Translations under genes and position numbers: made by a program
Origin: Micromonospora yasonensis
Lineage (GTDB): Bacteria > Actinomycetota > Actinomycetes > Mycobacteriales > Micromonosporaceae
NCBI RefSeq assembly: GCF_026013475.1
Contig: NZ_JAPDPH010000044.1
Coordinates: forward strand, 1-41,555
Direction: 5' to 3'
DNA length: 41,555 nt
In this document: positions 35,937 to 41,555 of the stretch, piece after piece
Position numbering within the stretch: the first letter of the stretch is position 1
How the letters are laid out: each line of letters starts with the position of its first letter
The notes under the pieces: model-generated
What the model was told of the DNA's origin: nothing
Database searches by the model: none
The model's input: only the letters and a program-made list of their open reading frames with translations

Positions 35937-36269
35937 CGTGGCTCCTTCCGTCTGTCGTACCTCGATCCTGGCGCATGCCGGGGGCGACGCGCGACGAGAC
36001 TCCCTCATCGATGGGAGGCTATTGCGGGGAATGCGCCGGACATGGTGGGATTGCGCTTGCCGGAGTGGCGCGGGGGCTGCCGCGCCGCCGGCCGCCGGGT
36101 CGAGCCGACGCGAGGGCACACCGGTCCGTGGCACGGACCGCAGGCGGTGCGCGCCCCCGGACGGCCCTCGGCCGTACTCCGACCGCCGGGCGTGGCACCG
36201 CGATCGTCGCATCCGCTCGTCGCAGCGGGGCGACCCGCTGGGGTCGCGCCCCGCGAGTCAGGAGAACCC
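35937..36269. other. 333-bp divergent intergenic region between pfkB-like and LPMO genes
   Basis: No RNA gene or credible coding frame is evident; the plus-strand open frame here is Arg/Pro-rich and lacks a ribosome site. The only structured stretch is CTCCC-TCATCGAT-GGGAG (36000-36017), built on an ATCGAT centre. It could be an operator, but it is not the TGGGAGCGCTCCCA CebR box known from actinomycete cellulase genes. The remainder (36040-36260) is GC-rich and unexplained. Confidence 0.5.
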
Positions 36270-37370
36270 GTGCACCGATCCCGTACGGCCGCGCTGCTCA
36301 CCGCGGCCGCCACCCTGGCCCTGGGCACCTTCGCCCTGGTCACCCACTCCGACCCGGCCGCCGCCCACGGCGCGGCGATGACCCCGGGCGCCCGGACCTA
36401 CCTGTGCTGGAAGGACGGGCTCACCCCGACCGGGGAGATCAAGCCGAACAATCCCGCCTGCGCGGCGGCGGTCGCCGAGAGCGGGCCGAACTCGCTCTAC
36501 AACTGGTTCAGCGTGCTGCGCTCCGACGCCGGCGGCCGGACCGTCGGCTTCATCCCCGACGGCAAGCTGTGCAGCGGCGGCAACCCGAACTTCACCGGCT
36601 ACGACGCGGCCCGCAACGACTGGCCGCTCACCCACCTGACCGCCGGACGGACGATGGAGTTCCGGTACAGCAACTGGGCCCACCACCCGGGCACCTTCTA
36701 CTTCTACGTCACCAAGGACAGTTGGAGCCCGACCCGGCCGCTGGCCTGGAGCGACCTGGAGGAGCCGTTCCTGACGGTCACCAACCCGCCGTCGGTCGGC
36801 TCGCCGGGCACCAACGACGGGCACTACTACTTCACCGGCACGCTGCCGGCGAACAAGAGCGGGCGGCACATCATCTACTCCCGCTGGGTCCGCTCGGACA
36901 GCCAGGAGAACTTCTTCGGCTGCTCGGACGTGACCTTCGACGGCGGCAACGGCGAGGTGACCGGGATCGGGTCCGGCGGCACGCCGTCGCCGACCCCGAC
37001 CACGCCCGCCCCCACCACCCCGCCGCCCACGCCGACCTCGAGCCCGACCATGCCCCCGCCGGGCGGCGGCGACTGCATGGCGGTCTACAAGGTGGTCAAC
37101 GCCTGGACCGGCGGGTTCCAGGGCGAGGTTCAGATCATGAACCACAGCGGCCGGACGTACGCCGGCTGGACGGCGAACTGGACCTGGCCCAGCGGTCAGG
37201 CCCTGACCCAGATATGGAACGGCACGGCGCGCACGAGCGGCGCGGCGGTGACCGTCACCAACGTCGACTACAACGGCACCATCCCGCCGGAGGGCACCAC
37301 CAGCTTCGGCTTCCTCGCCAGCACGACCGGCACCAACAACCCGCCCACGGTCACCTGCACCGGCAGGTGA
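36270..37370 (+). CDS. Secreted AA10 lytic polysaccharide monooxygenase with CBM2
   Basis: This 366-aa protein has a Sec signal (about 1-32) with the boundary SDPAAA before His33; cleavage there exposes the N-terminal His of the copper His-brace. The second copper ligand is in NWAHHPGTFYFY (H138 or H139). The catalytic domain (33-240, with CSDVTF) belongs to the AA10 family that oxidatively cleaves cellulose or chitin. A Thr/Pro linker (TPSPTPTTPAPTTPPPTPTS) leads to a C-terminal CBM2 (about 265-366, CMAVYKVVNAWTGGFQGEVQ, WTANWTWPSGQALTQIWNG). GTG 36270 follows AGGAG at 5 nt. CBM2 attachment favours cellulose, but this is not decisive. Confidence 0.95.
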   Translation: MHRSRTAALLTAAATLALGTFALVTHSDPAAAHGAAMTPGARTYLCWKDGLTPTGEIKPNNPACAAAVAESGPNSLYNWFSVLRSDAGGRTVGFIPDGKLCSGGNPNFTGYDAARNDWPLTHLTAGRTMEFRYSNWAHHPGTFYFYVTKDSWSPTRPLAWSDLEEPFLTVTNPPSVGSPGTNDGHYYFTGTLPANKSGRHIIYSRWVRSDSQENFFGCSDVTFDGGNGEVTGIGSGGTPSPTPTTPAPTTPPPTPTSSPTMPPPGGGDCMAVYKVVNAWTGGFQGEVQIMNHSGRTYAGWTANWTWPSGQALTQIWNGTARTSGAAVTVTNVDYNGTIPPEGTTSFGFLASTTGTNNPPTVTCTGR

Positions 37371-37380
37371 GCGTGCAGTG

Positions 37381-37413
37381 AAACGGGCCCCCGGCGGAGC
37401 CGGGGGCCCGTTT
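37381..37413. terminator. Bidirectional terminator
   Basis: AAACGGGCCCCCGGC (37381-37395) and its exact complement (37399-37413) form a 15-bp stem with a 3-nt loop (GGA), flanked by AAA/TTT on the two strands. It lies 10 nt after the LPMO stop and before the minus-strand asnB stop, so it should work for both. Confidence 0.85.
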
Positions 37414-37424
37414 CCAGCTCCGCG

Positions 37425-39386
37425 TCAGCGGACCATGCTGCCGACCACCGGCTTGGTGAGCAGGGCGGACTGGTTGCGCTGGATGCCCGGGTCGAGGGTC
37501 TTCGCCACGAAGATGGCGTGCCAGATGCAGAAGATCAGCACGGTCCACACCTTCCGGGAGTGGTCCGCCTCCTCCCGCTTGTGCTCGTCCAGCAGGCGCA
37601 TCGCGTACGACAGGTCGATCAGGTCGCCCGCGCCCGAGGTGGCCAGCACGTGCCGGGCCCACTCGTACATCTCGCCGCGCAGCCAGACCCGGGTCGGGGT
37701 CGGGAAGCCGAGCTTCTTGCGGTTGACGATGGCCGGCGGGACGACGCCCTGCAACGCCTGCCGCATGGCGTACTTGGTGGCCTCGGAGCGGGGCGGCAGC
37801 TTCAGGTCGACCGGGATGCCCGCGGCGACGTTGAAGACCTCCCGGTCCAGGAACGGCACCCGCACCTCCAGCGAGTGCGCCATCGAGATCCGGTCGGCCT
37901 TGACCAGGATGTCGCCGCGCAGCCAGGTGTAGAGGTCGACGTACTGCATCTTGGTGACGTCGTCCAGCTCGGTCGCCTCCGCGTAGATCGGCGCGGTGAC
38001 GTCGGTGTAGCGCACCGAGGGGTCGTACCGGCGCAGCAGGTGCTGCTTCTCCTCCTCGGTGAACATCCGGGCGTTGCCGTAGTAGCGCTGCTCGATCGGG
38101 GTGGTGCCGCGCTCCAGGAAGCTCTTGCCCTTCACCCCCTGCGGGATGGCCTTCGAGACCGCCCGCAGGCCCTTCTGCACCCCGCCGGGCAGGCCGTTGA
38201 CGGTGCTCAGCGACAGCGGCTCCCGATAGATCGTGTACCCGCCGAAGAACTCGTCCGCGCCCTCACCGGAGAGGACCACGGTGACGTGCTCGGCGGCCTT
38301 CTTCGCCACGAAGTACAGCGGCACCAGCGCCGGGTCGGCGACCGGGTCGTCCAGGTGCCAGACGATCTTCGGCAGCGCCTCCATCATGTCCTGCGGCCCG
38401 ATCTTGGTCGGGATGGTGGTCACGTCGAGGTGCCGGGCCGAGTCCTGGGCCACGTCGATCTCGGAGTAGCCGGGCACGTCGTAGCCGACGGTGAAGGTCA
38501 GGATGTTCGGGTTGAACTCCCGGGCCAGGGCGACCACCGCGGTGGAGTCGATGCCGCTGGAGAGGAACGAGCCGACCGGAACGTCCGAGCGCATGTGCAT
38601 CCGGACGCTCTCCCGCAGCGTCTCCCGGATCTCGTGGTAGAGCTTCTGCTCGTCGGCCACCGGGGCCGGGCGGAACACCGGCCGGTACCAGCGGCGCACC
38701 TCGATCCGGCCGCCCGGGGTCCAGGTCAGGTACTCCCCCGACCCGATCCGGCTGATCCCCTTGTGCAGGGTGCCCGGCTCCGGCACGTACTGCAGGGTCA
38801 GGTAGTGGCTCAGGTTGGCGGTGTCGATCCCGGCATCGCCCTGGTAGGCCGAGTGGGCGAACGGCAGCAGCGCCTTCTTCTCCGAGGCGAGGTAGAGGCC
38901 GTCCTGGGTCTGCAGGTAGTGCAGCGGCTTGATGCCGAAGTAGTCCCGGGCGCCGAACGCCCGCCGCTCCTGCCGGTCCCAGATCACGAAGGCGAACATG
39001 CCGCGCAGCTTCGTGAGCACCTGCTCGCCCCAGTAGTGGTAGCCGGCGACGATCACCTCGCCGTCGCCGTTGGTGGCGAACTGGGCGCCGTAGTCGCGGA
39101 TCAGCTCGTCCCGCAGCTCGATGTAGTTGTAGATCTCGCCGTTGAAGGTGAGCAGGTAGCGGCCGTTCGCGTACGGCAGCGGCTCGTGACTCAGTGCCAC
39201 GTCGATGATCGCCAGGCGCTTGTGGGCGAACACGCCGTCCGCGTACCGGCCGGAGGCGTCGCCGACCACCTCGACCCCGGTCTCGTCCGGGCCGCGGTGG
39301 TGCAGGCACTCCAGTGCTCCGGCGATGTGGTCGCGGTGGGCGGCGGCATCGCCGCGCGCGCTGAAGAAGGCCAGGAGTCCGCACAT
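37425..39386 (-). CDS. asnB: Asparagine synthetase B, glutamine-hydrolysing
   Basis: This 653-aa class II amidotransferase has an N-terminal Ntn glutaminase domain (MCGLLAFFSARG; Cys2 nucleophile, about 1-200) with HHRGPDETGVEV and TFNGEIYNYIELR. The synthetase domain has the PP-loop SFLSSGIDSTA (274-283) and GEGADEFFGGYTIYRE. It transfers glutamine amide nitrogen to aspartate. ATG 39386 is chosen although ATG 39395 is in frame, because only the former leaves Cys as the processed N-terminus. It lies behind GGAAAG. It appears as a single gene, with no biosynthetic-cluster neighbours, so primary metabolism is likely. Confidence 0.95.
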   Translation of the reverse strand: MCGLLAFFSARGDAAAHRDHIAGALECLHHRGPDETGVEVVGDASGRYADGVFAHKRLAIIDVALSHEPLPYANGRYLLTFNGEIYNYIELRDELIRDYGAQFATNGDGEVIVAGYHYWGEQVLTKLRGMFAFVIWDRQERRAFGARDYFGIKPLHYLQTQDGLYLASEKKALLPFAHSAYQGDAGIDTANLSHYLTLQYVPEPGTLHKGISRIGSGEYLTWTPGGRIEVRRWYRPVFRPAPVADEQKLYHEIRETLRESVRMHMRSDVPVGSFLSSGIDSTAVVALAREFNPNILTFTVGYDVPGYSEIDVAQDSARHLDVTTIPTKIGPQDMMEALPKIVWHLDDPVADPALVPLYFVAKKAAEHVTVVLSGEGADEFFGGYTIYREPLSLSTVNGLPGGVQKGLRAVSKAIPQGVKGKSFLERGTTPIEQRYYGNARMFTEEEKQHLLRRYDPSVRYTDVTAPIYAEATELDDVTKMQYVDLYTWLRGDILVKADRISMAHSLEVRVPFLDREVFNVAAGIPVDLKLPPRSEATKYAMRQALQGVVPPAIVNRKKLGFPTPTRVWLRGEMYEWARHVLATSGAGDLIDLSYAMRLLDEHKREEADHSRKVWTVLIFCIWHAIFVAKTLDPGIQRNQSALLTKPVVGSMVR

Positions 39387-39498
39387 GGTCGTCATCTTTC
39401 CACGCGGCCGGAGCGGACGTCGCGGCACCGCAGGCTGCTCCCGCTCCCGTGCGCGCGATACCGTCTGGACCAGCGACGAGGCTCGAGGAGGACGGATC

Positions 39499-40974
39499 AT
39501 GGCCGAGGAGCGGACGCAACAGGGCAAGCCGGCGGACGGCACTGAGTCGCACGACCCGGACTTCCCGGAGGCGTTCCTGGCGTTCATGCGGCAGGGCTGG
39601 CGGGACACCGAACTGCCGGTCGGCCCCCGCCCGGAGGTGCCCAACTACGCCAAGCGGCGGGCCGCGCTCGCCGCGGCCTTCCCCGGGGAGACGCTGGTCA
39701 TTCCGACCGGCAACGAGAAGGTACGGGCCAACGACACCGACCACCGGTTCCGGCCGGGCAGCGACTTCGCGTACCTGACCGGCGACTTGGAACCGGACAG
39801 CGTGCTGGTGTTGCGCCCGAACGGGGACGCCACGCTGTACATGCGGCCCCGGTCCTCCCGCAAGACCGACGAGTTCTTCCGCAGCCGGCACGGCGAGCTC
39901 TGGGTGGGCCGGCGGCCCACGCTCCGCGAGAAGTCGACCGAGCTGGGGCTGCCCACGGCCGACCTGACCGAGTTGGACACGGCGCTGGCCGACCTGGCGC
40001 CGGGGCGTACCCGGGTGCTGCGCGGCTTCGACGCCCGGGTGGACGCGGCGGTGCGGCCGTACGACGGGGCCCGGGTCGACGGGCAGCCCGGCCGCGACCG
40101 GGAGCTGGCCATCGCGATCTCGGAGCAGAAGCTGGTCAAGGACGAGTGGGAGATCGCCCAGCTGCAGGAGGCCTGCGACGCCACCGTACGCGGGTTCGAG
40201 GACGTGGCGCGGGCGCTGCCGGCGGACCGGGCCGTCTCGGAGCGGCTGCTGGAGGGGATCTTCGCGCTGCGCGCCCGGCACGACGGCAACGACGTGGGGT
40301 ACGGCTCGATCGTCGGCGCCGGCGAGCACGCCACGATCCTGCACTGGGTGCACAACCACGGCGCCACCCGGCCGGGTGAGCTGCTGCTGATGGACATGGG
40401 TGTGGAGAACCGCAACCTCTACACCGCTGACGTGACCCGGGTGCTGCCGGTCGACGGCCGGTTCACCCCGCTCCAGCGCCAGGTGTACGACGCCGTCTAC
40501 GCCGCCCAGCAGGCCGGCATCGACGTGATCAAGCCGGGCGTGGCGTTCCGCGACGTGCACCTGACCGCGATGCGGGTGCTCGCCGAGGCGCTGAAGGACC
40601 TGGGGCTGCTGCCGGTCAGCGTGGACGAGGCGATGGATCCGTCCTCCACGGTCTACCGCCGCTGGACGCTGCACGGCACCAGCCACATGCTCGGCATCGA
40701 CGTGCACGACTGTGCCAACGCCCGCAAGGAGACGTACCGGGACGGGCCGCTCGCCGAGGGTTACGTGCTCACGGTCGAGCCGGGGCTGTACTTCCAGCCG
40801 GAGGACGAACTGGTCCCGGAGGAGCTGCGCGGCATCGGCGTCCGGATCGAGGACGACATCCTGGTCACCGCCGACGGTCCGTTGAACCTCTCCGCCGGGC
40901 TGCCGCGCCGCTCCGGCGAGGTGGAGACCTGGCTGGCCGAGCAGCGCGAGGCCGGCCCCCGCCTGCCGGGCTGA
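39499..40974 (+). CDS. Xaa-Pro aminopeptidase (aminopeptidase P family, M24B)
   Basis: This 491-aa cytosolic metalloprotease has the aminopeptidase-P N-terminal domain (NYAKRRAALAAAFPGETLVI, about 48-185) and the pita-bread catalytic domain. The dinuclear metal ligands are Asp299 (LLMDMG), Asp311 (TADVTR), His in LHGTSHMLGIDVHD, Glu in VLTVEPGLYFQPED and Glu in IGVRIEDDILVT. It removes N-terminal residues before proline. ATG 39499 follows GAGGAGGACGGA, a strong ribosome site. It is divergent from asnB (about 110 bp) and ends before a large stem-loop. Confidence 0.95.
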   Translation: MAEERTQQGKPADGTESHDPDFPEAFLAFMRQGWRDTELPVGPRPEVPNYAKRRAALAAAFPGETLVIPTGNEKVRANDTDHRFRPGSDFAYLTGDLEPDSVLVLRPNGDATLYMRPRSSRKTDEFFRSRHGELWVGRRPTLREKSTELGLPTADLTELDTALADLAPGRTRVLRGFDARVDAAVRPYDGARVDGQPGRDRELAIAISEQKLVKDEWEIAQLQEACDATVRGFEDVARALPADRAVSERLLEGIFALRARHDGNDVGYGSIVGAGEHATILHWVHNHGATRPGELLLMDMGVENRNLYTADVTRVLPVDGRFTPLQRQVYDAVYAAQQAGIDVIKPGVAFRDVHLTAMRVLAEALKDLGLLPVSVDEAMDPSSTVYRRWTLHGTSHMLGIDVHDCANARKETYRDGPLAEGYVLTVEPGLYFQPEDELVPEELRGIGVRIEDDILVTADGPLNLSAGLPRRSGEVETWLAEQREAGPRLPG

Positions 40975-40993
40975 CGCACGAGGCACGACCCAC

Positions 40994-41062
40994 GCGACGG
41001 GCCCACCCGCCGACGTCCACGACGTTTTGTCGTCGTCCGACGTCGGCGGGTGGGCCCGTCGC
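40994..41062 (+). terminator. Large stem-loop terminator with nested hairpin
   Basis: Positions 40994-41017 and 41039-41062 are a perfect 24-bp inverted repeat (arms begin GCGACGGGCCCACCCG). The 21-nt centre contains its own hairpin ACGAC-GTTTT-GTCGT. It lies 19 nt after the aminopeptidase P stop and has the form of a strong terminator without a U-tract; it would fold in either orientation. Confidence 0.75.
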
Positions 41063-41196
41063 CGTTTGCGCTGCCGGCTGCCATTGCGAGCGGTCACGCC
41101 CCAGCCCGCACCACCCGATCGGGTATGGGTGTAATGCGCGATTTTTTCGTATACGTCCGCGTCGCGAGGATCCTTCTCATACGGTGTCGATCAGAG

Positions 41197-41215
41197 GCTA
41201 CAACCGGTTTGTAGC
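41197..41215. promoter_or_regulatory. Palindromic candidate operator upstream of the last gene
   Basis: GCTACAA (41197-41203), CCGGT, TTGTAGC (41209-41215) form a perfect 7-bp inverted repeat with a 5-nt centre, 62 nt before the start of the following gene. The surrounding 41107-41277 has lower GC than the rest of the window. TACGGT (41180-41185) is a possible -10 just upstream. The binding factor is unknown. Confidence 0.4.
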
Positions 41216-41277
41216 TGGTCGCCCCGCCTCGGGTGGTGCGACCCCTTTGGTAGAAGCCGAAAGGGCGGAACGCTCTG

Positions 41278-41555
41278 ATGTCCAACGACGTAACGACTTC
41301 CGACGGCGGGGCCCCGATGACCCCGCCGACGAGCAGGCGGCGGGCGCTCTGGGTCGCCACCGGCGTGGCCGGGCTGACCGGCGTCGTCGGTCTGGCGGCG
41401 CTCGGTGGCCTCGCCGCCCGTGACAACGACAAGTCCGACGACGCGCAGCGCGTCGCGGAGAACCGCGCGGCCGCGCCGCAGAACGTCGCCGATGCCGGCA
41501 AGGCCGACGACAAGAAGGACGGCGACGCCGACGCGCAGAACGCCGAGGACCAGTA
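41278..41555 (+). CDS. Membrane-anchored protein, N-terminal part only
   Basis: The frame is open from ATG 41278 to the window edge (92 codons). It encodes a polar start (SNDVTTSDGGAP), a twin-Arg-like stretch SRRRALWVATGVAGLTGVVG, then a hydrophobic helix to LAALGGLAARD, and a highly charged Lys/Asp/Ala region (DKSDDAQRVAENRAAAPQNV and on). This looks like a signal-anchor or Tat signal followed by a disordered linker. The catalytic domain, if any, is beyond the window, so I do not name a function. The ribosome site is weak (GGCGGA). Confidence 0.75.
   Translation, partial: MSNDVTTSDGGAPMTPPTSRRRALWVATGVAGLTGVVGLAALGGLAARDNDKSDDAQRVAENRAAAPQNVADAGKADDKKDGDADAQNAEDQ

Noticed and set aside
35998..36020. 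CebR-type operator upstream of the LPMO gene
   Set aside because: Only a TGGGAG half is present; the required TGGGAGCGCTCCCA palindrome is not.
23185..39386. Secondary-metabolite cluster suggested by acyltransferase-3, MFS pump, MBL hydrolase, FlK-like thioesterase and asnB
   Set aside because: No PKS, NRPS, terpene, RiPP or carrier-protein genes occur, and the genes are separated by core functions and terminators.
38263..41097. Long minus-strand open frame (944 codons) across asnB, aminopeptidase P and the terminator
   Set aside because: It runs through the terminator palindrome, is antisense to the aminopeptidase and frame-shifted within asnB, and shows no motifs.

Overview
The window is chromosomal DNA of a high-GC Gram-positive actinomycete, most likely a Micromonospora or close relative. 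The evidence is very strong G/C bias at third codon positions, frequent GTG starts, an E. coli-type (long) argininosuccinate synthase, small actinobacterial families, and a dispersed intergenic repeat built on AGGGGCCCCT that I associate with Micromonospora (the genus is an inference). About 36 protein genes are supported, mostly housekeeping. I see no tRNA, rRNA, CRISPR array, transposase, phage gene or large biosynthetic cluster.

Layout. 1-4156 (minus): a truncated PucR-type regulator downstream of a secreted Tat-type heparinase II/III-like polysaccharide lyase with a DNRLRE domain. 4228-6751 (minus): an intact SpoU/TrmH RNA methyltransferase, argG under two ARG boxes, and a decayed 3' fragment of a second SpoU gene abutting argG. 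6800-8549: a DHFR/RibD-like reductase, a thymidylate-kinase-like protein and a GNAT acetyltransferase. 8602-11728 (minus): a bifunctional penicillin-binding protein and a multi-pass membrane protein. 11879-13464: an NfeD-SPFH membrane pair. 13556-16683: a beta-lactamase-like serine hydrolase, a DUF3097 protein and an uncharacterised protein. 16700-20151 (minus): fabG, fabI, ferrochelatase and a HAD phosphatase. 20305-24396 (plus): a NarL-type two-component system, an alpha/beta hydrolase and an acyltransferase-3. 24397-24937: a structured leader with a 17-codon upstream ORF and a 28-aa membrane peptide. 24938-28031 (minus): MoxR, DUF58 and VWA. 28272-30736 (plus): a small Cys/His protein and two bacterial PH-domain membrane proteins. 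30777-34963: a PAP2/AUR1-like phosphatase, a FlK-like thioesterase with a metallo-beta-lactamase hydrolase, and a divergent MarR/MFS efflux pair. 35004-37370: a PfkB sugar kinase and a secreted AA10 LPMO with CBM2. 37425-41555: asnB, an aminopeptidase P and a truncated membrane-anchored protein.

The order moxR, DUF58, VWA, fabG, fabI, ferrochelatase, opposite-strand hypothetical, nfeD, SPFH is the order I recall for M. tuberculosis Rv1479-Rv1488, so the middle of the window is an old actinobacterial core block. Here it is interrupted by the two-component/hydrolase/acyltransferase module and by HAD, DUF3097 and serine-hydrolase genes.

The items that most deserve a second look are: (i) the 24457-24880 leader, where a hairpin buries a perfect Shine-Dalgarno of a short Asp/Pro peptide ahead of a 28-aa membrane protein; (ii) the SpoU fragment at the end of argG, which looks like an integration scar; (iii) a palindrome-flanked in-frame insertion in the DUF58 gene; (iv) at least eleven genes with a -10-like hexamer 6-8 nt before the start codon and no Shine-Dalgarno, suggesting leaderless mRNAs; and (v) a dispersed GC-palindrome repeat that even supplies a stop codon.
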